Assembly: GCA_043228905.1 (NCBI GenBank)
Contig: JBHGNT010000017.1
Location: 18,972,001 to 19,036,000, forward strand
DNA: 64,000 nt
DNA from: Azolla caroliniana
Lineage: Eukaryota; Polypodiophyta
Direction of reading: 5' to 3'
Shown here piece after piece: positions 12,301 through 25,600 of this stretch. Position 1 is the stretch's first letter. Every line of letters begins with the position of its first letter. A program made the position numbers and the translations under genes. The notes under the pieces were generated by a model, which ran no database searches, was not told where the DNA came from, and saw nothing but the letters and a program-made list of their open reading frames with translations.

Positions 12301-15300
12301 ATCGCGTGATATCGGATTTTTGTGTTGAAACATGTAAATCGAAGCTAACAACACTAGCTATGATATGAAATTAAAAAATCAAGAATTCGAAAGTTAGGTC
12401 GAGACACACGAAAAAATTAGCAAATTTGAGGAGGGCGTTGAGAAGAGGGTGTCAGTAAATTCAAATGTTCATACCTGGCTCGTGTGATATCAGATTTTAG
12501 TGTTCAAACATTCGAATCGAAGCTAACAACACTAGCTATGATATGGATTTTAAAAATCAAGATTTTTAAACTCAGGTCGAGAGACATGAAGAAATTAGCA
12601 AATTTGAGGAGGGAGTTGAGAAGAGCTCGTGAGTAAATTGAAATGTTCATACGTGGCTCATGTGACCCCGGATTGTTGTGTTCAAAGATGCGAATCGAAG
12701 CTCAGAACACTAGCTATGATATGGAATTAGAAAATCAAGAATTTGAAAATCAGGTCGAGAGACACGAAGAAATTAGCAAATTAGAGGAGGGAGTGGAGAA
12801 GAGCTCGTTCGGAAATGAGAATGTTCATACATAGCTCATGTGATATCGGATTTTAGTGTTCAAACATGGGAATCGAAGCAAACAACACTAGCTATGATAT
12901 GTAATTAAAAAATCAAGAATTTGTAACTCAGGTCGAGAAGCGTGAAGAAATTAGTAAATTTGAGGAGGGAGTTGAGAAGAGGGCGTCAGTAAATTCAAAT
13001 GTTCATACCTGGCTCGTGTGATATCAGATTTTGGTGTTCAAACATGCGAATCGAAGCTAACAACACTAGCTATGATATGGATTTTAAAAATCAAGATTTT
13101 TAAACTCAGGTCGAGAGACATGAAGAATTTAGCAAATTATTGAGGGAGTGGAGAAGAGCCTGTTTGGAAATTAAAATGTTCATACCTGGATCGTGTGATA
13201 TCGGCTTTTTGTGTTCAAACATGCGAATCGAAGCTAACAACACTAGCTATGATATGGATTTAAAAAATTAAGAATTTGAAACTCATGTCGAGAGACATGA
13301 AGAAATTAGCAAATTTGAGGAGGTAGCGGAGAAGAGTTCGTTAAGAAATGAAAATGTTCATACCTGCCTCGTGTGATATCGGATTTTAGTGTTCAAACAT
13401 GCGAATCGAAGCTAACAACACTAGCTATGATATGGAATTAAAAAATTAAGATTTTGAAACTCAGGTCCCGAGACATGAAGAAATTAGTAAATTTGAGGAG
13501 GTAGTGGAGAAGAGCTCGTGAGTAAATTGAAATGTTCATACCTGGCTCGTGTGATTCCGGATTGTTGTGTTCAAATATGCGAATCGAAGCTCACAACACT
13601 AGCTATGATATGGAATTAAAAAATCAAGAATTTCAAACTCAGGTCGAGAAACATGAAGAAATTAGCAAATTTGAGGAGGTAGTAGAGAAGAGCTCGTTAA
13701 AAAATGAAAATGTTGATACCAGGCAAATGTGATATCGGATTTTTGTGTTCAAACATGCGAATCGAGGCTAATAAATCTAGCTATTATATGGAATTAAAAA
13801 ATCAAGAATTTCAAACTCAGGTCGAGAGACATGAAGAAATTAGCAAATTTGAGGAGGGAGTTGAGAAGAGGGCGTGAGTAAATTCAAATGTTCATACCTG
13901 GCTCGTGTCATATCAGATTTTAGTGTTCAAACATGCGAATCGAAGCTAACAACACTAGCTATGATATGGATTTTAAAAATCAAGATTTTTAAACTCAGGT
14001 CTAGAGACATGAAGAAATTAGCAAATTATTGAGGGAGTGGAGAAGAGCCTGTTTGGAAATGAAAATGTTCATACCTGGATCGTGTGATATCGGATTTTAG
14101 TGTTCAAACATGCGAATCGAAGCTAACAACACTAGCTATGATATGGAATTAAAAAATTAAGATTTTGAAACTCAGGTCCAGAGACATGCGAATCGAAGCT
14201 AACAACACTAGCTATGATCTGGATTTAAAAAATCAAGAATTTGAAACTCAGGTCCAGAGACATGAAGAAATTAGCAAATTTGAGGAGGTAGCGGAGAAGA
14301 GTTCGTTAAGAAATGAAAATGTTCATACCTGCCTCGTGTGATATCGGATTTTAGTGTTTAAACATGCGAATCGAAGCTAACAACACTAGCTATGATCTGG
14401 ATTTAAAAAATCAAGAATTTGAAACTCAGGTCCAGAGACATGAAGAAATTAGCAAATTTGAGGAGGTAGCGGAGAAGAGTTCGTTAAGAAATGAAAATGT
14501 TCATACCTGCCTCGTGTGATATCGGATTTTAGTGTTTAAACATGCGAATCGAAGCTAACAACACTAGCTATGATATGGAATTAAAAAATAAAGATTTTGA
14601 AACTCGGGTCTAGAGACATGAAGAAATTAGTAAATTTGAGGAGGTAGTGGAGAAGAGCTCGTGAGTAAATTGAAATGTTCATACCTGGCTCGTGTGATCC
14701 CGGATTGTTGTGTTCAAATATGCGAATCGAAGGTCACAACACTAGCTATGATATGGAATTAAAAAATCAAGAATTTGAAACTCAGGTCTAGAGACATGAA
14801 GGAATTAGCAAATTTGAGGAGGTAGTGGAGAAGAGCTCATTAAAAAATGAAAATGTTGATGCCTTGCTAATGTGATATTATATTTTAGTGTTCAAACATT
14901 CGAATTGAAGCTAACAAAACTAGATATTATATGAAACTAAAAAATCAAGAATTTGAAACTCAAGTCGAGAGACATGAAGAAATTAGCAAATTTGAGGAGG
15001 TAGCGGAGAAGAGTTCGTTAAGAAATGAAAATGTTCATACCTGCCTCGTGTGATATCGGATTTTAGCGTTCAAACATGCGAATCGAAGCTAACAACACTA
15101 GCTATGATATGGATTTTAAAAATAAAGATTTTTAAACTCAGGTCTAGAGACATGAAGAAATTAGCAAATTATTCAGGGAGTGGAGAAGAGCATGTTTGGA
15201 AATGAAAATGTTCATACCTGGCTCGTGTGATATCGGATTTTAGTGTTCAAACATGCGAATCGAAGCTAACATCACTAGCTATGATATGGATTTAAAAAAT

Positions 15301-16560
15301 CAAGATTTTGAAACTTAGGTCGAGAGACATGAAGAAATTAGAAAATTTGAGGGGGGAGTTTAGAAGAGCGCGTGAGTAAATTGAAATGTTAATACCTGTC
15401 TCGTGTGATATCGGATTTTTGTGTTCAAACATGCGAATCGAGGCTAACAATACTAGCTATTATATGGAAATAAAAAATCAAGAAATTAACAAATTTGAGG
15501 AGGGAGTTGAGAAGAGAGCGTGAGTAAATTCAAATGTTCACACCTGGCTCGTGTTATATCGGATTTTAGTGTTCAAACATGTGAATCGAAGCTAACAACA
15601 CTAGTTATGATATGGATTTCAAAAATCAAGATTTTGAAACTCAGGTCGAGAGACATGAAGAAATTAGCAAATTTGAGGGGGGAGTTGAGATGAGCGCGTG
15701 AGTAAATTAAAATGTTAATACCTCTCTCTTGTGATATCGGACTTTTGTGTTCAAACATGCGAATCGAAGCTAACAATACTAGCTATTATATGGAATTAAA
15801 AAATCTAGAATTTCAAACTCAGGTCGAGAGACATGAAGAAATTAGCAAATTTGAAGAGGGAGTTGAGAAGAGGGCGTGAGTAAATTCAAATGTTCATACC
15901 TGGCTCGTGTGATATCAGATTTTAGTGTTCAAACATGCGAATCGAAGCTAACATCACTAGCTATGATATGGATTTCAAAAATCAAGATTTTGAAACTCAG
16001 GTCGAGAGACATGAAGAAATTAGCAAAATTGAGGAGGGAGTTGAGAAGACCTCGTGCGTAAATTGAAATATTTATACCTGGCTCGTGTGATCCCGGATTG
16101 TTGTGTTCAAAGATGCGAATCGAAGCTCACAATACTAGCTATAATATGGAATTAAAAAATCAAGAATTTGAAACTCAGGTCGAGAGACATGAAGAAATTA
16201 GCAAATTTGAGGAGGGAGTTGAGAAGAGCTCGTTAAGAAATGAAAATGTTGATACCTGGGTCATGTGATATCGGATTTTAGTGTTCAAACATGCGAATCG
16301 AAGCTAACAACACTAGCTATGATATGAAATTAAAAAATGAAGAGTTTGAAACTCAGGTCGAGAGACATGAAGAAATTAGCAAATTAGAGGAGGGAGTGGA
16401 GAAGAGCCTGTTTGGAAATGAAAATGTTTAGACCTGGATCGTGTGATATCGGATTTTTGTGTTCAAACATGCGAATCGAAGCTAACAACACTAGCTTTTA
16501 TATAGAATTAAAAAATCGAGAATTTGAAACTCAGGTCGAGAGACATGAAGAAATTAGCAA

Positions 16561-16600
16561 ATTTGAGGAGGGAGTTGAGAAGAGTGTTCAAACATGCGAA
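16561..16600 (+). repeat. Out-of-register recombination joint
   Basis: GTTGAGAAGAG runs straight into TGTTCAAACATGCG. In B copy 2 (36217) the same left flank continues normally with GGCGTGAGTAAATTC. CATGCG motifs at 16468 and 16593 are 125 bp apart, so 53 bp are missing from the monomer. Only AG is shared at the break, which points to end joining rather than in-register unequal exchange. Confidence 0.85.
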
Positions 16601-19222
16601 TCGAAGCAAACAACACTAGCTATGATATGGATTTTAAAAATCAAGATTTTTAAACTGAGGTCTAGAGACATGAAGAAATTAGCAAATTATTGAGGGAGTG
16701 GAGAAGAGCCTGTTCGGAAATCAAAATGTTCATACCTGGATCGTGTGATATCGGATTTTTGTGTTCAAACATGCGAATCGAAGCTAACAACACTAGCTAT
16801 GATATGTAATTAAAAAATTAGGATTTGGAAACTCAGGTCGAGAGACATGAAGAAAATAGCAAATTTGAGGAAGGAGTTGAGAAGAGCTCGTGAGTAAATT
16901 GAAATGTTCATACCTGGCTCGTGTGATCCCGGATTGTTGTGTTCAAAGATGCGAATCGAAGCTCACAAGACTGGCTATGATATGGAATAAGAAAATCAGG
17001 AATTTGAAACTCAGGTCGAGAGACATGAAGAAATTAGCAAATTTGAGGAGGTAGTGGAGAAGAGCTTGTTGAGAAATGAAAGTGTTCATACCTGGCTCAT
17101 GTGATATCGGATTTTTGTGTTCAAACATGTGAATCGAAGCTAACAACACTAGCTATGATATGAAATGAAAAAATCAAGAATTTGAAACTCAGGTCTAGGG
17201 ACATGAAGAAATTAGAAAATTAGAGGAGGGAGTGGAGAAGAGCCTGTTTGGAAATGAGAATGTTCATACATAGCTCATGTGATATCGGATTTTAGTGTTC
17301 AAACATGGGAATCGAAGCTAACAACACGAGCTATGATATGTAATTAAAAAATCAAGAATTTGTAACTCAGGTCGAGAAGCATGAAGAAATTAGCAGATTT
17401 GAGGAGGGAGTTGAGAAGAGGGCGTGAGTAAATTCAAATGTTCATACCTGGCTCGTGTGATATCAGATTTTAGTGTTCAAACATGCGAATCGAAGCTAAC
17501 AACACTAGCTATGATATGGATTTTAAAAATCAAGATTTTTAAACTAAGGTCGAAAGACATGATGAATTTAGCAAATTTGAGGAGGGAGTTGAGAAGAGCT
17601 CGTTACTAAAGTGGAATGTTCATACCTGGCTCGTGTGATCCAGGATTGTCGTGTTGAAAGATGCGAATCGATGCTCACAACACTAGATATGATATGGAAT
17701 TAAAAAATCAAGAATTTGAAACTCAGGTCGAGAGACATGAAGAAATTAGCAAATTTGAGAAGGTAGTGGAGAAGAGCTCGTTAAAAAATGAAAATGTTGA
17801 TACCTGTCTAATGTGATATCGGATTTTAGTGTTCAAACATGCGCATTGAAGCTAACAAAACTAGCTATTATATGAAACTAAAAAATCAAGAATTTGAAAC
17901 TCAAGTCGAGAGACATGAAGAAATTAGCAAATTTGAGGAGGGAGTTGAGAAGAGCTCGTGAGTAAATTGAAATGTTCATACGTGGCTCATGTGACCCCGG
18001 ATTGTTGTGTTCAAAGATGCGAATCGAAGCTCACAACAGTATCTATGATATGGAATTAAAAAATCAAGAATTTGAAACTCAGGTCGAGAGACATGTAGAA
18101 ATTAGCAAATTTGAGAAGGTAGTGGAGAAGAGCTCTTTAAAAAATGAAAAATGTTGATACCTGGCTCATGTGATATCGCCTTTTAGTGTTGAACCATGCG
18201 AATTGAAGCTAACAACACTAGCTATTATATGAAACCAAAAAATCAAGAATTTGAAACTCAAGTCGAGAGACATGAATAAATTAGCAAATTTTAGGAGGTA
18301 GCAAAGCAGAGTTCGTTAAGAAATGAAAATGTTTATACCTGGCTCATGTGATATCAGATTTTTGTGTTCAAACATGCGAATCGAAGCAAACTACACTAGC
18401 TATGATATGAAATTAAAAAATCAAGAATTTGAAACTCAGGTCGAGAGACATGAAGAAATTAGCAAATTAGAGGAGGGAGTGGAGAAGAGCCTGTTCGGAA
18501 ATGAAAATGTTCATACATAGCTCATGTGATATCGGATTTTAGTGTTCAAACATGCGAATCGAAGTTAACAACACTAGCTATTATATAGAATTAAAAAATT
18601 GAGAATTTGAAACTCAGGTCGAGAGACATGAAGAAATTAGCAAATTTGAGGAGGGAGTTAAGAAGAGCGTGTGAGTAAATTGAAATGTTAATACCTGTCT
18701 CGTGTGATATCGGATTTTTGTGTTCAAACATGCAAATCGAAGCTAACAACACTAGCCTTTCTATGGAATTAAAAAATCTACAATTTGAAACTCAGGTCGA
18801 GAGACATGAAGAAATTAGCAAATTTGAGGAGGGACTTGAGAAGAGGGCGTGAGTAAATTCAAATGTTCATACCTGGCTCGTGTAATATCTGATTTTAGTG
18901 TTCAAACATGAGAATGGAAGCTTACAACACTAGCTATGATATGGATTTAAAAATTCAAGATTTTGAAACTTAGGTGAGAGACACAAAGAGATTAGCAAAT
19001 TTGAGGAGGGAGTTGAGAAGAGTGCGTGAGTAAATTCAAATGTTAATACCTGTCTCGTGTGATATCGGATTTTTGTGTTCAAACATGCGAATCGAGGCTA
19101 ATAAATCTAGCTATTATATGGAATTAAAAAATTAAGAATTTCAAACTCAGGTCAAGAGACATGAAGAAATTAGCAAATTTGAGGAGGGAGTTGAGAAGAG
19201 GGCGTGAGTAAATTCAAATGTT
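16584..19222 (+). repeat. Copy of 9474-12113 within part B
   Basis: Collinear with 9474-12113 at offset 7,110 (9833 to 16943, 10314 to 17424, 11213 to 18323). One base is missing in AGGTGAGAGACAC near 18976, giving offset 7,109 after that. It shares G with 9863 (at 16973) where A copy 2 has A at 29495. It ends where the patch at 19223 begins. Confidence 0.88.
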
Positions 19223-19530
19223 GATACCTGGGTCATGTGATATCGGATTTTAGTGTTCAAACATGCGAATCGAAGCTAACAAGACTAGCTATGATATGAA
19301 ATTAAAAAATGAAGAGTTTGAAACTTAGGTCGAGAGAAATGAAGAAATTAGCAAATTAGAGGAGGGAGTGGAGAAGAGCCTGTTCGGAAATCAAAATGTT
19401 CAGACCTGGATCGCGTGATATCGGATTTTTGTGTTCAAACATGCGAATCGAAGCTAACAACACTAGCGTTTATATAGAATTAAAAAATCGAGAATTTGAA
19501 ACTCAGGTCGAGAGACATGAAGAAATTAGC
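19223..19530 (+). repeat. In-register conversion-like patch
   Basis: The flanks match 12114 and 12421 at offset 7,109, so no length changed, but the inside differs. It has GTTGATACCTGGGTCATGTG, AACAAGACTAGC, AAATGAAGAGTTTG and AGCGTTTATATAG, features of units at 3610-3920 and 6048-6360. GATCGCGTGATATCGG at 19409 is retained from the recipient type (12300). This mosaic without length change is what gene conversion between monomers would leave. A copy 2 keeps the unconverted form at 31746-32053. Confidence 0.75.
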
Positions 19531-19632
19531 AAATTTGAGGAGGGCGTTGAGAAGAGGGTGTCAGTAAATTCAAATGTTCATACCTGGCTCGTGTGATATC
19601 AGATTTTAGTGTTCAAACATTCGAATCGAAGC

Positions 19633-22600
19633 TAACAACACTAGCTATGATATGGATTTTAAAAATCAAGATTTTTAAACTCAGGTCGAGAGACATGAAG
19701 AAATTAGCAAATTTGAGGAGGGAGTTGAGAAGAGCTCGTGAGTAAATTGAAATGTTCATACGTGGCTCATGTGACCCCGGATTGTTGTGTTCAAAGATGC
19801 GAATCGAAGCTCAGAACACTAGCTATGATATGGAATTAGAAAATCAAGAATTTGAAAATCAGGTCGAGAGACACGAAGAAATTAGCAAATTAGAGGAGGG
19901 AGTGGAGAAGAGCTTGTTCGGAAATGAGAATGTTCATACATAGCTCATGTGATATCGGATTTTAGTGTTCAAACATGGGAATCGAAGCAAACAACACTAG
20001 CTATGATATGTAATTAAAAAATCAAGAATTTGTAACTCAGGTCGAGAAGCGTGAAGAAATTAGTAAATTTGAGGAGGGAGTTGAGAAGAGGGCGTCAGTA
20101 AATTCAAATGTTCATACCTGGCTCGTGTGATATCAGATTTTGGTGTTCAAACATGCGAATCGAAGCTAACAACACTAGCTATGATATGGATTTTAAAAAT
20201 CAAGATTTTTAAACTCAGGTCGAGAGACATGAAGAATTTAGCAAATTATTCAGGGAGTGGAGAAGAGCCTGTTTGGAAATTAAAATGTTCATACCTGGAT
20301 CGTGTGATATCGGCTTTTTGTGTTCAAACATGCGAATCGAAGCTAACAACACTAGCTATGATATGGATTTAAAAAATTAAGAATTTGAAACTCATGTCGA
20401 GAGACATGAAGAAATTAGCAAATTTGAGGAGGTAGCGGAGAAGAGTTCGTTAAGAAATGAAAATGTTCATACCTGCCTCGTGTGATATCGGATTTTAGTG
20501 TTCAAACATGCGAATCGAAGCTAACAACACTAGCTATGATATGGAATTAAAAAATTAAGATTTTGAAACTCAGGTCCCGAGACATGAAGAAATTAGTAAA
20601 TTTGAGGAGGTAGTGGAGAAGAGCTCGTGAGTAAATTGAAATGTTCATACCTGGCTCGTGTGATTCCGGATTGTTGTGTTCAAATATGCGAATCGAAGCT
20701 CACAACACTAGCTATGATATGGAATTAAAAAATCAAGAATTTCAAACTCAGGTCGAGAAACATGAAGAAATTAGCAAATTTGAGGAGGTAGTAGAGAAGA
20801 GCTCGTTAAAAAATGAAAATGTTGATACCTGGCTAATTTGAGGAGGGAGTTGAGAAGAGGGCGTGAGTAAATTCAAATGTTCATACCTGGAACGTGTGAT
20901 AACGGATTTTAGTGTTCAAACATGCGAATCGAAGCTAACAACACTAGCTATGATATGGAATTAAAAAATTAAGATTTTGAAACTCAGGTCCAGAGACATG
21001 CGAATCGAAGCTAACAACACTAGCTATGATCTGGATTTAAAAAATCAAGAATTTGAAACTCAGGTCCAGAGACATGAAGAAATTAGCAAATTTGAGGAGG
21101 TAGCGGAGAAGAGTTCGTTAAGAAATGAAAATGTTCATACCTGCCTCGTGTGATATCGGATTTTAGTGTTTAAACATGCGAATCGAAGCTAACAACACTA
21201 GCTATGATCTGGATTTAAAAAATCAAGAATTTGAAACTCAGGTCCAGAGACATGAAGAAATTAGCAAATTTGAGGAGGTAGCGGAGAAGAGTTCGTTAAG
21301 AAATGAAAATGTTCATACCTGCCTCGTGTGATATCGGATTTTACTGTTTAAACATGCGAATCGAAGCTAACAACACTAGCTATGATATGGAATTAAAAAA
21401 TTAAGATTTTGAAACTCAGGTCTAGAGACATGAAGAAATTAGTAAATTTTAGGAGGTAGTGGAGAAGAGCTCGTGAGTAAATTGAAATGTTCATACCTGG
21501 CTCGTGTGATCCCGGATTGTTGTGTTCAAATATGCGAATCGAAGGTCACAACACTAGCTATGATATGGAATTAAAAAATCAAGAATTTGAAACTCAGGTC
21601 GAGAGACATGAAGGAATTAGCAAATTTGAGGAGGTAGTGGAGAAGAGCTCATTAAAAAATGAAAATGTTGATGCCTGGCTAATGTGATATCGGATTTTAG
21701 TGTTCAAACATTCGAATTGAAGCTAACAAAACTAGATATTATATGAAACTAAAAAATCAAGTATTTGAAACTCAAGTCGAGAGACATGAAGAAATTAGCA
21801 AATTTGAGGAGGTAGCGGAGAAGAGTTCGTTAAGAAATGAAAATGTTCATACCTGCCTCGTGTGATATCGGATTTTAGTGTTCAAACATGCGAATCGAAG
21901 CTAACAACACTAGCTATGATATGGATTTTAAAAATAAAGATTTTTAAACCCAGGCCTAGAGACATGAAGAAATTAGCAAATTATTGAGGGAGTGGAGAAG
22001 AGCATGTTTGGAAATGAAAATGTTCATACCTGGCTCGTGTGATATCGGATTTTAGTGTTCAAACATGCGAATCGAAGCTAACATCACTAGCTATGATATG
22101 GATTTAAAAAATCAAGATTTTGAAACTTAGGTCGAGAGACATGAAGAAATTAGAAAATTTGAGGGGGGAGTTTAGAAGAGCGCGTGAGTAAATTGAAATG
22201 TTAATACCTGTCTCGTGTGATATCGGATTTTTGTGTTCAAACATGCGAATCGAGGCTAACAATACGAGCTATTATATGGAAATAAAAAATCAAGAAATTA
22301 ACAAATTTGAGGAGGGAGTTGAGAAGAGAGCGTGAGTAAATTCAAATGTTCACACCTGGCTCGTGTTATATCGGATTTTAGTGTTCAAACATGTGAATCG
22401 AAGCTAACAACACTAGTTATGATATGGATTTAAAAAATCAAGATTTTGAAACTTAGGTCGAAAGACATGAAGAAATTAGCAAATTTGAGGGGGGAGTTGA
22501 GATGAGCGCGTGAGTAAATTAAAATGTTAATACCTCTCTCTTGTGATATCGGACTTTTGTGTTCAAACATGCGAATCGAAGCTAACAATACTAGCTATTA

Positions 22601-25600
22601 TATGGAATTAAAAAATCTAGAATTTGAAACTCAGGTCGAGAGACATGAAGAAATTAGCAAATTTGAGGAGGGAGTTGAGAAGAGGGCGTGAGTAAATTCA
22701 AATGTTCATACCTGGCTCGTGTGATATCAGATTTTAGTGTTCAAACATGCGAATCGAAGCTAACATCACTAGCTATGATATCGATTTCCAAAATCAAGAT
22801 TTTGAAACTTAGGTCGAGAGACATGAAGAAATTAGCAAATTTGAGGGGGGAGTTGAGATGAGCACGTGAGTAAATTAAAATGTTAATACCTCTCTCTTGT
22901 GATATCGGACTTTTGTGTTTAAACATGCGAATCGAAGCTAACAATACTAGCTATTATATGGAATTAAAAAATCTAGAATTTGAAACTCAGGTCGAGAGAC
23001 ATGAAGAAATTAGCAAATTTGAGGAGGGAGTTGAGAAGAGGGGGTGAGTAAATTCAAATGTTCATACCTGGCTCGTGTGATATCAGATTTTAGTGTTCAA
23101 ACATGCAAATCGAAGCTAACATCACTAGCTATGATATGGATTTCAAAAATCAAGATTTTGAAACTCAGGTCGAGAGACATGAAGAAATTAGCAAAATTGA
23201 GGAGGTAGTGGAGAAGAGCTCGTTCAGAAATGAAAATGTTGATACCTGGGTCATGTGATATCGGATTTTAGTGTTCAAACATGCGAATCGAAGCTAACAA
23301 GACTAGCTATGATATGAAAACTAAAAAATGAAGAGTTTGAAACTCAGGTCGAGAGAAATGAAGACATTAGCAAATTAGAGGAGGGAGTGGAGAAGAGCTT
23401 GTTTGGAAATGAAAATGTTCAGACCTGGATCGTGTGATATCGGAGTTTTGTGTTCAAACATGCGAATCGAAGCTAACAACACTAGCGTTTATATAAAATT
23501 AAAAAATCGAGAATTTGAAACTCAGGTCGAGAGACATGAAGAAATTAGCAAATTTGAGGAGGGAGTTGAGAAGAGGGCGTGAGTAAATTCAAATGTTCAC
23601 ACCTGGCTCGTGTTATATCGGATTTTAGTGTTCAAACATGTGAATCGAAGCTAACATAACTAGGTATGATATGGATTTCAAAAATCAAGATTTTGAAACT
23701 CAGGTCGAGAGACATGAAGAAATTAGCAAATTTGAGGGGGGAGTTGAGATGAGCGCGTGAGTAAATTAAAATGTTAATACCTCTCTCTTGTGATATCGGA
23801 CTTTTGTGTTCAAACATGCGAATCGAAGCTAACAATACTAGCTATTATATGGAATTAAAAAATCTAGAATTTGAAACTCAGGTCGAGAGACATGAAGAAA
23901 TTAGCAAATTTGAGGAGGGAGTTGAGAAGAGGGCGTGAGTAAATTCAAATGTTCATACCTGGCTTGTGTGATATCAGATTTTAGTGTTCAAACATGCGAA
24001 TCGAAGCTAACATCACTAGCTATGATATCGATTTCCAAAATCAAGATTTTGAAACTTAGGTCGAGAGACATGAAGAAATTAGCAAATTTGAGGGGGGAGT
24101 TGAGATGAGCTCGTGAGTAAATTAAAATGTTAATACGTCTCTCTTGTGATATCGGACTTTTGGGTTCAAACATGCGAATCGAAGCTAACAATACTAGCTA
24201 TTATATGGAATTAAAAAATCTAGAATTTGAAACTCAGGTCGAGAGACATGAAGAAATTAGCAAATTTGAGGAGGGAGTTGAGAAGAGGGCGTGAGTAAAT
24301 TCAAATGTTCATACCTGGCTCGTGTGATATCAGATTTTAGTGTTCAAACATGCGAATCGAAGCTAACATCACTAGCTTTCAAAAATCAAGATTTTGAAAC
24401 TCAGGTCGAGAGACATGAAGAAATTAGCAAAATTGAGGAGGTAGTGGAGAAGAGCTCGTTAAGAAATTAAAAAATGAAGAGTTTGAAACTCAGGTCGAGA
24501 GAAATGAAGAAATTAGCAAATTAGAGGAGGGAGTGGAGAAGAGCCTGTTTGGAAATGAAAATGTTCAGACCTGGATCGTGTGATATCGGATTTTTGTGTT
24601 CAAACATGCGAATCGAAGCTAACAACACTAGCGTTTATATAGAATTAAAAAATCGAGAATTTGAAACTCTGGTCGAGAGACATGAAGAAATTAGCAAATT
24701 TGAGGAGGGAGTTGAGAAGAGGGCGTGAGTAAATTCAAATGTTCATACCTGGCTCGTGTGATATCGGATTTTAGTGTTCAAACATGCGTATCGAAGCTAA
24801 CATAACTAGGTATGATATGGATTTAAAAAAGCAACATTTTGAAACTCAGGTCGAGAGACATGAAGAAATTAGCAAATTAGAGGAGGGAGTGGAGAAGAGC
24901 TTGTTTGGAAATAAAAATGTTCAGACCTGGATCGTGTGATATCGGATTTTTGTGTTCAAACATGCGAATCGAAGTTAACAACACTAGCTATTATATAGAA
25001 TTAAAAAATCGAGAATTTGAAACTCAGGTTGAAAGACATGAAGAAATTAGCAAATTTGAGGAGGGAGTTAAGAAGAGTGCGTGAGTAAATTGAAATGTTA
25101 ATACCGGTCTCGTGTGATATCGGATTTTTGAGTTCAAACAGGCAAATCGAAGCTAACAACACTAGCTATTCTATGGAATTAAAAAATCGACAATTTGAAA
25201 CTAAGGTTGAGAGACATGAAGAAATTAGCAAATTTGAGGAGGGTGTTGAGAAGAGGGCGTGAGTAAATTCAAATGTTCATACCTGCCTCGTGTGATATCG
25301 GATTTTAGTGTTTAAACATGCGAATCGAAGCTAACAACACTAGCTATGATATGGAATTAAAAAATTAAGATTTTGAAACTCAGGTCCAGAGACATGAAGA
25401 AATTAGTAAATTTGAGGAGGTAGTGGAGAAGAGCTCGTGAGTAAATTGAAATGTTCATACCTGGCTCGTGTGATCCCGGATCGTGCGTAAATTGAAATAT
25501 TCATACCTGGCTCGTGTGATCCCGGATTGTTGTGTTCAAAGCTGTGAATCGAAGCTCACAACACTAGCTATGATATGGAATTAAAAAATCAAGAATTTGA

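Larger units (their letters stand above)
1..12523 (+). repeat. Super-repeat part A, copy 1 (12,523 bp)
   Basis: This block returns nearly unchanged at 19633-32155 with a constant offset of 19,632. Position 1 also aligns with 12524, the start of the related part B, at offset 12,523. Differences noticed between A copies are single substitutions, such as T/G at 4387/24019, C/G at 8675/28307 and G/A at 9863/29495. Marks of A that B lacks are C at 619 (copy 2: C at 20251; B copies: G at 13142 and 32774) and a deletion joint near 1198-1206. The left edge is set by the window, so the true phase of the block is unknown. Confidence 0.9.
12524..19632 (+). repeat. Super-repeat part B, copy 1 (7,109 bp)
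   Basis: A shortened relative of A. Up to about 13720 it follows A at offset 12,523. It then carries about 297 bp absent from A and continues at offset 12,820, including the markers at 15479 (A: 2659) and 15573 (A: 2753). At 16584 an out-of-register joint leads into a copy of A 9474-12523, at offset 7,110 and then 7,109 after one base is lost near 18976. A plus B make the 19,632-bp period. The last 400 bp contain a conversion-like patch at 19223-19530. Confidence 0.88.
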
